Source: an uncultured Lachnospiraceae bacterium
Lineage (GTDB): Bacteria > Bacillota > Clostridia > Lachnospirales > Lachnospiraceae
Reading direction: 5' to 3'
Length of the DNA stretch: 64,000 nucleotides
Assembly: GCA_934408585.1 (NCBI GenBank)
Contig: CAKRVA010000001.1
Coordinates: forward strand, 1 to 64,000
Shown here in pieces: positions 32,967 through 42,463 of the stretch. Numbering within the stretch: position 1 is the first letter of the stretch; each line of letters begins with the position of its first letter. The notes under the pieces were generated by a model. That model saw nothing but the letters and a program-made list of their open reading frames with translations. It was not told the origin of the DNA and searched no databases. The position numbers and the translations under genes were made by a program.

Positions 32967-34040
32967 ATGAGCAAAGTACTAATTGATTTAAAAAACATCA
33001 GTAAATCTTTTGATGGTCAGATGGTTCTGGACGACCTGAACCTTTATATCCGGGAAAACGAATTTCTCACGCTTCTTGGTCCAAGTGGATGTGGAAAGAC
33101 AACTACGCTTCGAATCCTTGGCGGCTTTGAATCTCCGGATACCGGTCGTGTTATTTTTGATGATAAGGATATCACTAAGCTTCCTCCCAACAAGCGTCAG
33201 TTAAATACCGTATTTCAGAGGTATGCCCTCTTCCCTCATATGACAATTTCCGAAAACATTGCATTCGGATTGAAAATCAAAGGGAAAACAAAAGACTATA
33301 TTAATGATAAGATAAAATATGCTTTAAAGCTTGTTAATCTGGATGGTTACGAACATCGTATGCCGGATTCTTTAAGTGGCGGGCAGCAGCAACGTATCGC
33401 CATTGCACGTGCTATCGTTAATGAACCAAAGGTTCTTCTTCTTGACGAACCTTTAGGTGCTCTTGACTTAAAACTTCGTCAGGATATGCAATATGAACTG
33501 ATTCGTCTGAAAAACGAACTTGGTATTACCTTTATATATGTTACCCATGACCAGGAAGAAGCACTGACCATGTCTGATACGATTGTTGTCATGAATCAGG
33601 GCTATATCCAGCAGATTGGTACTCCGGAAAAAATCTACAACGAACCGGAAAACGCATTTGTTGCTGACTTTATTGGCGACAGTAACATCATTAGTTCCAC
33701 GATGCTGGAAGACAAACTTGTTGAAATTCTTGGTGTTAAATTTCCCTGTGTCGATGTTGGATTTGGTCAGAACACCCCTGTCGATGTTGTTATCCGACCG
33801 GAAGATGTTATTCTGTCCTCTCCCGCTGCAGGTCGTTTAAAAGGAACCGTTACCCACCTGATTTTCAAAGGGGTACATTATGAAATGGAAGTTATGGCTG
33901 GAGGATTCGAATGGCTTGTTCACTCCACCGGTATGTTCCCGGTTGGAACAGAAGTTGGTATTGATGTTGATCCGTTCAACATTCAGATTATGAACAAACC
34001 GGCTTCAGAAGACGAGGAGGCGGCAAAGCTCGATGAATAA
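32967..34040 (+). CDS. potA: Spermidine/putrescine ABC transporter, ATP-binding protein
   Basis: This ATPase powers polyamine import. The motifs are Walker A GPSGCGKTT near residue 38, Q-loop FQRYALFPHMT, signature LSGGQQQR near 138, Walker B VLLLDEPLGALD and the switch His in THD. A C-terminal TOBE-like domain (about 240-350) is typical of PotA. The length is 357 residues. The chosen ATG follows AAAGGAG by eight bases. It starts 23 bases after the regulator and overlaps potB by eight bases. Confidence 0.95.
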   Translation: MSKVLIDLKNISKSFDGQMVLDDLNLYIRENEFLTLLGPSGCGKTTTLRILGGFESPDTGRVIFDDKDITKLPPNKRQLNTVFQRYALFPHMTISENIAFGLKIKGKTKDYINDKIKYALKLVNLDGYEHRMPDSLSGGQQQRIAIARAIVNEPKVLLLDEPLGALDLKLRQDMQYELIRLKNELGITFIYVTHDQEEALTMSDTIVVMNQGYIQQIGTPEKIYNEPENAFVADFIGDSNIISSTMLEDKLVEILGVKFPCVDVGFGQNTPVDVVIRPEDVILSSPAAGRLKGTVTHLIFKGVHYEMEVMAGGFEWLVHSTGMFPVGTEVGIDVDPFNIQIMNKPASEDEEAAKLDE

Positions 34041-34860
34041 ATCACAATTCAAGAAAAAATTATTGGGAACTCCTTATTTTATCTGGTCCATTGTTTTTAT
34101 TCTGATTCCCCTCGGTATGGTTTTCTATTATGGACTGACCGATAAAACCGGAGCATTTACAATGGAAAACATTATTTCCATTACTACCGCAGAACACGCA
34201 AAGGCACTTTGGCTTGCACTATTGCTATCCTTAATCGCAACCATCCTTTGTCTGTTACTGGCATATCCATTAGCTTCTATTTTAAGCCATATGGGTGTCA
34301 ATCAGCATAGCTTTATCGTTTTGATTTTTATTCTTCCGATGTGGATGAACTTTCTGCTTCGGACGATGGCATGGCAGACACTTTTGGAAAAGACCGGCGT
34401 CATTAACAGTGTCCTCTCCTTTTTCCACCTGCCTGCGTTAAAAATCATCAATACCCCTTATGCCATTATTCTTGGTATGGTATATAACTTTTTACCGTTT
34501 ATGGTCCTGCCCATTTATAATGCACTTGTAAAAATCGACAAAAGCGTAATCAATGCGGCAAGAGACCTTGGTGCTAACAGCTTTCAGGTTTTTGCCAAAA
34601 TCACTCTTCCTTTGAGTGTACCGGGCATCATCAGTGGTATTACCATGGTTTTCATTCCGGCACTTACCACTTTTGTTATCAGTAAATTATTGGGTGGCAG
34701 TAAAATTCTTCTTATCGGAAATGTTATTGAAGAAGAATTTACCCAGGCAAGTAACTGGCATCTGGGAAGCGGACTGTCTATCGTCCTGATGATGTTCATC
34801 CTTGTAAATATGATTCTTTCTGCTCTTTTTGACAAAGATGGGGAGGGTTCATTCCTATGA
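34033..34860 (+). CDS. potB: Spermidine/putrescine ABC transporter permease PotB
   Basis: The 275-residue inner-membrane permease has six predicted helices and the EAA loop that docks to PotA near residues 170-190 (INAARDLGANSFQVFAKITLPLS). MWMNFLLRTMAWQ is characteristic of PotB/PotH. Its start overlaps the end of potA by eight bases and its stop overlaps potC (ATGA), so translation of the three is coupled. The GAGGAGG site is about 12 bases from the ATG, a long spacing. Confidence 0.93.
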   Translation: MNKSQFKKKLLGTPYFIWSIVFILIPLGMVFYYGLTDKTGAFTMENIISITTAEHAKALWLALLLSLIATILCLLLAYPLASILSHMGVNQHSFIVLIFILPMWMNFLLRTMAWQTLLEKTGVINSVLSFFHLPALKIINTPYAIILGMVYNFLPFMVLPIYNALVKIDKSVINAARDLGANSFQVFAKITLPLSVPGIISGITMVFIPALTTFVISKLLGGSKILLIGNVIEEEFTQASNWHLGSGLSIVLMMFILVNMILSALFDKDGEGSFL

Positions 34861-35642
34861 TAAAAAACATATCAAAAAAAGTATATATTACATTGATTTT
34901 TATCTTTCTGTATGCCCCGATTGTCACATTGATGGTTCTCTCCTTCAATGCAAGTAAGACAAGAGCAAAATGGGGAGGCTTTACCCTGAAATGGTATAAG
35001 GAGCTGTTCCATAACGAAGCTATTCTGAATGCCTTATTCAACACGTTACTGATTGCATTCATTGCCTCTATTGTGTCGACTCTGATTGGAACCATTGCAT
35101 GCATTGCCATTATGAATTTGAAAAAACGTTCGCGTGCGATTGTCATGGGTATTACGAATATTCCGATGCTGAATGCAGAAATTGTTACCGGTATTTCTCT
35201 CATGCTACTCTTTATCAGTATGGGATTAAAATTTGGTTTGGGCACCATTTTACTGGCACACATTACTTTTTGCATTCCATACGTCATTTTAAGTGTCATG
35301 CCCCGAATGAAGCAGTTAAATCCTTATACTTATGAGGCCGCTCTTGATTTAGGTGCCGGTCCTGTCTATGGATTTTTTAAGGTTGTTTTTCCAGAACTGC
35401 TTCCCGGTATTTTATCCGGATTTTTAATGGCATTTACAATGTCTCTCGATGATTTTATTATTACACATTTTACAAAAGGCGCTGGCGTGGATACCTTGTC
35501 CACGAAAATATATACGGAAGTTAAAAAAGGCATCAAGCCGGAAATGTATGCACTTTCTACACTGATTTTCTTAACGGTGCTGATTTTACTTTTGTTAGTG
35601 AACAATGCCCCCGGCGACAAAAACACAGCAAAAAAACATTAA
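34857..35642 (+). CDS. potC: Spermidine/putrescine ABC transporter permease PotC
   Basis: The second permease has 261 residues, six helices and the EAA-loop segment YEAALDLGAGPVYGFFKVVFPE near residue 165. The N-terminal YAPIVTLMVLSFNASK and the segment SLDDFIITHFTKGAGVDTL are typical of PotC/PotI. It overlaps potB by four bases, with GGGGAGGG nine bases upstream of its ATG. It is followed after 18 bases by potD. Confidence 0.93.
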   Translation: MIKNISKKVYITLIFIFLYAPIVTLMVLSFNASKTRAKWGGFTLKWYKELFHNEAILNALFNTLLIAFIASIVSTLIGTIACIAIMNLKKRSRAIVMGITNIPMLNAEIVTGISLMLLFISMGLKFGLGTILLAHITFCIPYVILSVMPRMKQLNPYTYEAALDLGAGPVYGFFKVVFPELLPGILSGFLMAFTMSLDDFIITHFTKGAGVDTLSTKIYTEVKKGIKPEMYALSTLIFLTVLILLLLVNNAPGDKNTAKKH

Positions 35643-35660
35643 TTATGAGGAGGATTTATG

Positions 35661-36722
35661 ATGAAAAAAAGTATTGCTGCGGTACTGCTTATGACCTGTT
35701 TTCTCAGCTTTGTTTTATCCGGCTGCGGAAAAAGTGCAGGCGGTGAAAACGGTGAAGTTATTGTGTACAACTGGGGAGAATATATTGACCCGGAAACAAT
35801 TACCATGTTTGAACAGGAAACCGGTATTAAAGTTGTCTATGATGAATATGAAACAAATGAAATCATGTATCCAAAGGTTGAGGCTGGTGCAACTGCATAT
35901 GATGTCCTTTGTCCTTCTGACTATATGATTCAGAAATTAATTGAAAATGACCTTTTACAGGAAATTAATTTTGATCATATTCCCAATGTAAAAAATATTG
36001 GACAGCAGTATTTTGACAGTTCCAAAGAATTTGACCCCGAAAACAAATATTCTATCCCTTACTGCTTCGGCACCGTAGGAATCCTTTACAACAAAACAAT
36101 GGTAGATGAACCGATTGACAGCTGGTCTGTTTTATGGGATGAAAAATATGCAGATAATATTCTGATGCAGGATTCTGTGCGTGACGCTTTTATGGTTGCC
36201 TTGAAGTTGAAGGGATACTCCATGAATACCCTGGATGAAAATGAATTAAATGAAGCAAAGCAGATTTTAATTGACCAGAAGCCACTTGTACAGGCATATG
36301 TTATCGATCAGGTTCGTGATAAGATGATTGGCGATGAAGCTGCCATTGGCGTTATTTACTCCGGTGAAGCAATTTATACCCAACGTGAAAACGAAAATCT
36401 GGAATATGTCATTCCAAAAGAAGGAACGAATGTCTGGATTGATTCCTGGGTTATTCCCAAAAATGCACCAAACAAAGAAAATGCTGAGAAATTTATTGAT
36501 TTTATGTGCCGCGATGACATTGCGTTAATGAATTTTGAATATATCACCTATTCCACTCCAAATGATGCTGCACGGGAACTTATCGAGGACGAAGAGATTA
36601 AAAACTCTCCGATTGCTTTCCCTGATTTGTCACAGTACAGCAACCTGGAAACCTTCCACTATCTTGGAAGCGATGGTGATGCTTTATACAATGAACTTTG
36701 GAAAGAAGTTAAAGCAGAATAA
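35661..36722 (+). CDS. potD: Spermidine/putrescine-binding lipoprotein
   Basis: The extracytoplasmic binding protein delivers polyamines to PotBC. A lipoprotein signal ends in the lipobox VLSGC (Cys at about residue 22), so it is anchored to the membrane by lipid. The mature part opens with VIVYNWGEYIDPETI, a PotD/PotF signature, and carries polyamine-site-like residues in YNWGEY, PSDYMI and NVWIDSWV. I preferred the second of two adjacent ATG codons because it is seven bases from AGGAGG, against four for the first at 35658. The length is 353 residues. It is the last gene of the operon. Confidence 0.93.
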   Translation: MKKSIAAVLLMTCFLSFVLSGCGKSAGGENGEVIVYNWGEYIDPETITMFEQETGIKVVYDEYETNEIMYPKVEAGATAYDVLCPSDYMIQKLIENDLLQEINFDHIPNVKNIGQQYFDSSKEFDPENKYSIPYCFGTVGILYNKTMVDEPIDSWSVLWDEKYADNILMQDSVRDAFMVALKLKGYSMNTLDENELNEAKQILIDQKPLVQAYVIDQVRDKMIGDEAAIGVIYSGEAIYTQRENENLEYVIPKEGTNVWIDSWVIPKNAPNKENAEKFIDFMCRDDIALMNFEYITYSTPNDAARELIEDEEIKNSPIAFPDLSQYSNLETFHYLGSDGDALYNELWKEVKAE

Positions 36723-36730
36723 TATAATTT

Positions 36731-36819
36731 AAGAGAGTCTGAACAGATAACGGTTTTAGGAAGCCAATGCATTTTCCAAAAAGCTTTCGACCAGTTGCTT
36801 ATACTGTTCAGGCTCTTTT
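36731..36819. repeat. Long-range 16-bp inverted repeat at the potD/hydrolase junction
   Basis: The arms 36731-36746 and 36804-36819 can pair over 16 positions with two wobbles, with a 57-base loop between them. The right arm lies within the 3' coding end of the convergent hydrolase gene and is followed by TTTTATT on the plus strand. It could act as a long-looped terminator for the pot operon. No ordinary terminator is seen between the two genes. Confidence 0.45.
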
Positions 36820-37670
36820 ATTACCGACTCTGCATGTCCCACTCCCTCAATATAATGCAGTTCTTTATATCCTTTTGCTGCATCATATAATTCACGTGCA
36901 TGAATCGGTGGAATAAAATCATCTGCTGTTCCATGAATAATCATAACCGGCGTTACCTGATTTTCTTCTAACGCTTCCAATGGTTTGATACGGCCTATAT
37001 TAAAGCGTAAGTACAACGAGCTGAACCAGCAGACCGGTGCAGACATAAATGCCGGCAGACGAAACCACTTTACTGCAAGATGCCTCATCAGCTGACGGAA
37101 ATCTGCAAAGCCACAGTCTGCTACGCAAAAGGAAAATCCCTCCCATAAACGTAATGCAAGAATACTGCTTGATGCCCCAAGACTGACTCCCTGCAGACCA
37201 ATCTGAATCTGTTCTCCGTATAACCTTCGGAGCTCCTCTGCAATCGCGATAATGTCCATATGCTCATAATATCCCATCGAGCAGAACGAATCCTCATTTT
37301 CTCCATGATGTCTCAAATCATACAGATAAACATTGTATCCAAGCTCATAGTAGATATTTGCATACGGAAGTCCCTCCCACCGGTTAGCGGTATACCCATG
37401 AGAAACAATGACAAATTTGTCTGTTGGTTCTCTGTGCATCATTAAAAAACCATGCAGTTTATATCCGTAATCCGAAAAAATTGTCAATGCAATTCTATCG
37501 CATTTATAATAATCGTCAAATGGAATATTTTTTTTCTGAAGTCTTTCCTTATATTCCTGTAATGACCATCTTTTCGGTTTCACAATAAACCAAATCATTC
37601 CCCCTGCATAAATCATAATCAGAAAACACATTATGATGAGGATGCATAGGACAAGCCTGCCTGTACTCAT
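36756..37670 (-). CDS. Membrane-anchored alpha/beta hydrolase
   Basis: The 304-residue protein has one N-terminal membrane helix (about 5-28). A serine hydrolase domain follows, with the nucleophile in GVSLGA near residue 160, the acid in HGTADDFIP near 240 and the catalytic His in GVGHAES near 275. The oxyanion-region SHGYTANR is near 92. The residues fit the alpha/beta-hydrolase/peptidase-like families, but the substrate is unknown. I chose the ATG at 37670 (CAGGA six bases upstream) over a TTG at 37694. It follows proA by 31 bases and converges on potD. Confidence 0.82.
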   Translation of the reverse strand: MSTGRLVLCILIIMCFLIMIYAGGMIWFIVKPKRWSLQEYKERLQKKNIPFDDYYKCDRIALTIFSDYGYKLHGFLMMHREPTDKFVIVSHGYTANRWEGLPYANIYYELGYNVYLYDLRHHGENEDSFCSMGYYEHMDIIAIAEELRRLYGEQIQIGLQGVSLGASSSILALRLWEGFSFCVADCGFADFRQLMRHLAVKWFRLPAFMSAPVCWFSSLYLRFNIGRIKPLEALEENQVTPVMIIHGTADDFIPPIHARELYDAAKGYKELHYIEGVGHAESVIKEPEQYKQLVESFLENALAS

Positions 37671-37701
37671 ACATTTTCCTGTCTTTCGTTTCAAATTTTC
37701 C

Positions 37702-38946
37702 TTACTTACGAACTAACCAGTCACCTTCCAGAACATATTTATAGGAAGTCAGTTCCTTTAAGCCCATTGGTCCTCTTGCATGAAGCTTCTGTGTACTGAT
37801 TCCAATTTCTGCTCCAAGTCCGAATTCAAATCCATCGGTAAACCGGGTCGATGCATTCAGATAAACACATGCCGCATCGACTTCGTTCAAAAACTTTTCT
37901 GCATTCTGCATATTATTTGTCAAAATAGCCTCAGAATGTCTTGTACTGTACTGATTAATGTGTGCAATGGCCTCATCCACACTTTCTACCGTTTTTACCG
38001 ATACAATCAAATCCAGATATTCTGTACCGTAATCTTCTTCTGTTGCGGGCGTACAGGCGATACATTGCTGAATGTCCTGATCTCCACGAATCTCCACGGA
38101 TTTTTCTTTTAAGGCTTTTGCAAGCGGTGGCATCAGTTTATCAAGAATATTTTTATGAATTACCAAAGATTCACAGGCATTACATACCCCGATTCGTTGT
38201 GTCTTTGCATTTATAATAATCGGAATTGCTTTTTCAATATCCGCGGATTCATCTACAAATATATGACAATTTCCCGTACCGGTTTCAATAACCGGAATCA
38301 GACTGTTCTCTACGACATTACGAATGAGCCCCGCTCCTCCTCTCGGAATCAGCAGGTCTACATATTCCTTCATTCTCATAAACTCATTTACAACCTGACG
38401 GTCTTTGGATTCAATTAACTGAATCACGTATGGTGTCACACCGCATCTCTCCACAGCATCCTGAATGACACGGGTAATTGCCATGTTCGAATTCATGGCA
38501 TCACTTCCACCCTTTAATATGACTGCACTACCGCTTTTAAAACATAAACCGAACGCGTCTGCAGTCACATTGGGGCGCGACTCATAAATAATACCAATTA
38601 CGCCCATTGGAACGCGTTTCTTTACAATTTGCAGTCCATTCTCTGCGGTATATCGGTCAAGCACTTCTCCGACAGGGTCCGGAAGCTCTGCAATCTGTCT
38701 TATTCCTTCTGCCATTGCTGCAATACGCTCTTTCGTCAGGCGAAGACGGTCCAACAATCCCGGATTCATATGATTGGAAATCCCAAGTTCAATATCCTTC
38801 TGATTTTCCTCCAGCAAAAACTGTTCTTTGGCAAGTAATTCCTTTGCCACCTCTTCCAATACGTGATTTTTCTCTTCTGTCGTTTTTTTCTGCAATTCAT
38901 ATTTTGCCTGTATTGCCTGTTTTCCTAACGTCTCAAGCTCTTTCAT
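37702..38946 (-). CDS. proA: Gamma-glutamyl phosphate reductase
   Basis: It reduces glutamyl-5-phosphate with NADPH in proline synthesis. The aldehyde-dehydrogenase-like catalytic cysteine is in RIGVCNACES near residue 250. The signature YESRPNVTADAFGLC is near residue 125, and IPRGGAGLI near 205. The length of 414 residues is normal. The start at 38946 follows AAAGGAG by five bases; a longer in-frame start at 38979 overlaps the upstream gene and has no site. proB is not adjacent. Confidence 0.95.
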   Translation of the reverse strand: MKELETLGKQAIQAKYELQKKTTEEKNHVLEEVAKELLAKEQFLLEENQKDIELGISNHMNPGLLDRLRLTKERIAAMAEGIRQIAELPDPVGEVLDRYTAENGLQIVKKRVPMGVIGIIYESRPNVTADAFGLCFKSGSAVILKGGSDAMNSNMAITRVIQDAVERCGVTPYVIQLIESKDRQVVNEFMRMKEYVDLLIPRGGAGLIRNVVENSLIPVIETGTGNCHIFVDESADIEKAIPIIINAKTQRIGVCNACESLVIHKNILDKLMPPLAKALKEKSVEIRGDQDIQQCIACTPATEEDYGTEYLDLIVSVKTVESVDEAIAHINQYSTRHSEAILTNNMQNAEKFLNEVDAACVYLNASTRFTDGFEFGLGAEIGISTQKLHARGPMGLKELTSYKYVLEGDWLVRK

Positions 38947-38965
38947 TGCTACTCCTTTTCTATCA

Positions 38966-39553
38966 TTACATAAAATCATATTTCCTTTTTTCTGTTATAA
39001 TGCTCTGCACTTTAATATCATGCGGTTCTGCCGGTATTTCTTCTGTCATTTGACACGAAAAAGCCAGTGCAACCGTTTTCATGTCCGGATGCTTCGCAAC
39101 AAAACGGTCATAAAATCCCTTTCCATAACCAAGCCGGTTTCCGTTTCTGTCAAAAACGGTTCCGGGCAGAATCAAAAGTGCCTTTTCTGTTTTTTCCGTA
39201 TCCGTTGTAAATTCCCCGGTATCCCCGACAGGTTCCGGAATTCCCTGATAGCCGTCTTTTAACTGCTCCATGGATGTCACCCGAAAAAAACGGATGTCCA
39301 TACCATCCACCTTAGGTGCATATACCTTCTTTTTTCCTTCGGCTAGCAGGTTATCAATCCATGATGTCGTTACCACTTCACTGCGGTAGCTGCAATACAC
39401 CAAAATACTCTCCGCCTGTTCAAAATACTCCCATGACGAAAGTGTTTCCAGAATCTGATTGCTTTTCGTTCTTCGGTCCTCTTTCGTTAATGCATTCCGA
39501 TATTGCAGATATCGATTTCGCAACTCCTGCTTGGAAGTTTTATCCATCTCCAT
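38966..39553 (-). CDS. 5-formyltetrahydrofolate cyclo-ligase
   Basis: The enzyme converts 5-formyl-THF to 5,10-methenyl-THF with ATP. The family signature GNRLGYGKGFYDRF is near residue 140, and the N-terminal SKQELRNRYLQYRNAL fits the ATP-binding Arg/Lys region. The length is 195 residues from the ATG at 39553, chosen because GAGG lies about ten bases upstream and it avoids overlap with the next gene. It lies between a flavoprotein gene and proA. It complements folD and fhs elsewhere in this window. Confidence 0.92.
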   Translation of the reverse strand: MEMDKTSKQELRNRYLQYRNALTKEDRRTKSNQILETLSSWEYFEQAESILVYCSYRSEVVTTSWIDNLLAEGKKKVYAPKVDGMDIRFFRVTSMEQLKDGYQGIPEPVGDTGEFTTDTEKTEKALLILPGTVFDRNGNRLGYGKGFYDRFVAKHPDMKTVALAFSCQMTEEIPAEPHDIKVQSIITEKRKYDFM

Positions 39554-39557
39554 ATCA

Positions 39558-41183
39558 TTATATCCTCTTTTGTAATTTTTTGGCAATCATCTCTGCAACA
39601 TAAATTCCATCCATTGCTGCTGAAGTAATGCCACCTGCATATCCGGCACCTTCTCCACATGGATACAATCCCTTTATGGAAGATTGCAGTTCCTCATCAC
39701 GAAGAATCCGTATTGGGGAAGAAGTTCTGCTTTCCAGACCTTCTACCAGAACCTGTGAATGATTAAACATTGGAAATTTTTCTCCAATCTGTTCCATTCC
39801 TTCCACAAAAGCCTGCGACAGTTTCTCCGGAAGTATCTCATGTACTCTGCCAAATCCCCACATGCCTTTTATACATGGCTCAAAATCTTCAAAATATGTT
39901 TGCTGCTCTTCTCCTGATAATTCCTCTTCTTTTTCCTGTAAAACAGCTTTTTTATAATCTCCATACCGTTCTACCGGAATTTTTCCATCCAAAAGCTGAT
40001 ATGTTTTTTGTTCTAATGCCCGCTGAAATTTCATTCCGCTTAACGGATCCCCGGGATTCCCATAGTCTTCCGGATTAACGGTTATAATAATGGCACTGTT
40101 TGCATTGGAGCTGTTTCTGCCACTGTAACTCATTCCATTCACTGCGAGCATTCCCTGCTCAGATGATGCATTTACAACATATCCTCCCGGGCACATGCAA
40201 AAAGAATATACCCCACGGCCTTCCCTTGTTTTCGCAGTTACTTTATAAATGGCATTTCCAAGAGACGATACTTTTTCCTGTCCGTATTGTATCTGATTTA
40301 TCAGCTTCTGGGGATGTTCTACCCGCATTCCTATTGCAAATGGTTTGGCTTCCATCGTCAGATTCTGTTCCTTAAGCATCTCAAACGTATCTCTGGCACT
40401 GTGCCCGATTGCAAGCACTGCACAATTCGTATCAAGAACCTCCTGGCCATTCAGGACAAGACCTTTCAGTTCATCCCCTTCTGTCATAATATCGGTTACC
40501 TTTTTCTGAAACCTGACTTCGCCACCCATCTCGATAATTTTATTCCGCATACTGCAAACGACATTCTCTAAAATGTCGGTTCCAATATGTGGCTTATAAT
40601 CATACCGTATTTCTTCGGGAGCACCATGTTCCACAAAAATACGCAGGACTTCACCGTTTCTGCCATATTTATCCTTTACGAGTGTATTCAGCTTTCCATC
40701 GGAAAAAGTACCGGCACCACCTTCTCCAAACTGCACATTTGACTCTGTATTCAACTGCCCTGTTTCCCAGAAATGTGCAACATCCTTTTTACGCTGTTCC
40801 ATACACTTTCCCCGTTCCAGCAAAATCGGCCGAAATCCTGCTTTTGCAAGCATATAACCGCAAAACAGTCCGGCAGGTCCCATTCCAATAATTACAGGGC
40901 GATCTTTTTCTTCTCCATTGCTATGATATGGAAAATGATATTCCTCTTTCTCGATTCTCTTAATCTGCTCACTATGACATCTTGCGCATAGCTGTGCCTC
41001 CTCTTTTACCAGTACATCTACGGTAAAAACTTCAAATAATAGCGGTTTTTTCCGGGCATCAAGAGATTTTCGTACGATCTTATATTGCATTTCCCCTTTA
41101 TAACGCAGCAGCTTTCTGATTTTTGCCTCCAAATCAGTGGAACTATAGGGAATCTGCAGCTTTATCTGACTGATTCTCAGCAT
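39558..41183 (-). CDS. FAD-dependent oxidoreductase, uncharacterised COG2509-type
   Basis: The 541-residue flavoprotein begins with a small domain of about 85 residues that includes the CARCH pair, then a Rossmann FAD site VIIGMGPAGLFCGY near residue 97. The FGEGGAGTFSDGKL motif near 150 and a C-terminal FAD segment GLYPCGEGAGYAGGI complete the fold. The family is widespread in Clostridia, and its substrate is unknown. The ATG at 41183 sits four bases after the stop codon of the upstream HI0933-type gene, so the two are probably coupled. The 541-residue form is preferred over a GTG at 41204. Confidence 0.85.
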   Translation of the reverse strand: MLRISQIKLQIPYSSTDLEAKIRKLLRYKGEMQYKIVRKSLDARKKPLLFEVFTVDVLVKEEAQLCARCHSEQIKRIEKEEYHFPYHSNGEEKDRPVIIGMGPAGLFCGYMLAKAGFRPILLERGKCMEQRKKDVAHFWETGQLNTESNVQFGEGGAGTFSDGKLNTLVKDKYGRNGEVLRIFVEHGAPEEIRYDYKPHIGTDILENVVCSMRNKIIEMGGEVRFQKKVTDIMTEGDELKGLVLNGQEVLDTNCAVLAIGHSARDTFEMLKEQNLTMEAKPFAIGMRVEHPQKLINQIQYGQEKVSSLGNAIYKVTAKTREGRGVYSFCMCPGGYVVNASSEQGMLAVNGMSYSGRNSSNANSAIIITVNPEDYGNPGDPLSGMKFQRALEQKTYQLLDGKIPVERYGDYKKAVLQEKEEELSGEEQQTYFEDFEPCIKGMWGFGRVHEILPEKLSQAFVEGMEQIGEKFPMFNHSQVLVEGLESRTSSPIRILRDEELQSSIKGLYPCGEGAGYAGGITSAAMDGIYVAEMIAKKLQKRI

Positions 41184-41187
41184 ATTC

Positions 41188-42411
41188 TTACTTTCCTTTC
41201 GCACATTTTCCAGCTATTGTTCCGGTTGCAAACGCCCAATGCAGATTATATCCTCCACAAATTCCATCCACATCAAGAAGTTCTCCGACAAAAAACACTC
41301 CGGGATGTTCCCTGACTTCAAAATTTTCTGTCAGTTTTTCCAGGGAAACTCCTCCTGCACATACCTGTGCATTCTGAAAAGAATTTGTGCCGGTAATTTC
41401 AAGCTCACACTTTTTATAACAATGTGCAAGCTCTTTCCGTTTTGCCTGGTTCAGCTTTCCGGCAGAATCCCCGGGACGCAAATTACACTTATGTAAAAAG
41501 AACACATTTAGTTTTTTATGAAGCAAACCTGTCTGAAGTTCTTCCAGCGTACCATTTTTACGAATCTCTATCTGGTGCTCGATTCTCTCATTCAATTCTG
41601 CTTCGGTATAATCCGGAAAAAAGTCCATCTGAACGACTGCTTTTTTCTTTTCCTGCAATCCGTATGCTGCCAATCGGCTTAGTTGAAAAACCGGAATGCC
41701 GGAAATACCATAATCTGTAAACTGTACTTCTCCCTGCTCGGTACGAACCGGCTCGTTCCCAATAAACAGGGTCGCTCTCGCCTGACATCTCACTCCGGCA
41801 ATTGATTTTTGCATTGCTTCATTCGTCTTTAACTGAACAAGTCCCGGCACAAGTCCGCTCACAGGAAGTCCAAGCTGTTTTGCAATATGAAAGCCATCCA
41901 TACCACCATTCTTCAGGGATGCAGGTCCCCCACAGGCAACAATAACCACATCGGTCTCGTAACGTTGTCCCTGTGCATCGTGAAGTACATATTGATTTTT
42001 CTTTTTCTGGAATTCGACGGATACAATCTGTGTCTCACATTGTACTTTAATCCCCCGTCGTTCAATTTCCATCCGCAATGCATCAAGAACTGTAGATGCC
42101 TGCTCAGAATACGGATATAAGTACCCGTTTTTTTCTCTTACAAGCACACCGATTTTTTGAAAAAACTCAATCGACTCCTTGGTTCCATACTGTTGCAGTA
42201 CCATATGAAGACGCTCCGGATTCTTGCAATAGTAACATTCTTCCTGTAATCTTTGATTTCCCAGATTACACTTTCCATTTCCTGTTGCAAGAATTTTTTT
42301 CCCTATGCGCTCATTCTTTTCAAGAATCAGCACTTCATTTATTTTTTCCTTTGCATGGATGGCTGCTACCATTCCGGAAGCTCCTCCACCAATTACAATA
42401 ATTCTTTTCAC
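41188..42411 (-). CDS. NAD(P)/FAD-dependent oxidoreductase, HI0933/BaiN family
   Basis: The protein starts with the FAD Rossmann motif IIVIGGGASGMVAAI (about 4-18) and has GNGKCNL near residue 46, a family hallmark. The C-terminal FAD contact GELLDVDGICGGYNLHWA is near residue 380. The closest well-studied relatives are HI0933-like flavoproteins, including BaiN, a bile-acid reductase of gut clostridia. The reaction here is unknown. I chose the GTG at 42411 (407 residues), with AAGGAA nine bases upstream; the in-frame ATG at 42441 has no good site. Confidence 0.85.
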   Translation of the reverse strand: MKRIIVIGGGASGMVAAIHAKEKINEVLILEKNERIGKKILATGNGKCNLGNQRLQEECYYCKNPERLHMVLQQYGTKESIEFFQKIGVLVREKNGYLYPYSEQASTVLDALRMEIERRGIKVQCETQIVSVEFQKKKNQYVLHDAQGQRYETDVVIVACGGPASLKNGGMDGFHIAKQLGLPVSGLVPGLVQLKTNEAMQKSIAGVRCQARATLFIGNEPVRTEQGEVQFTDYGISGIPVFQLSRLAAYGLQEKKKAVVQMDFFPDYTEAELNERIEHQIEIRKNGTLEELQTGLLHKKLNVFFLHKCNLRPGDSAGKLNQAKRKELAHCYKKCELEITGTNSFQNAQVCAGGVSLEKLTENFEVREHPGVFFVGELLDVDGICGGYNLHWAFATGTIAGKCAKGK

Positions 42412-42463
42412 AGCAATTCTTTCCTTATGATTATTCTGCATTTATCTTTTGCCTATTATAATA

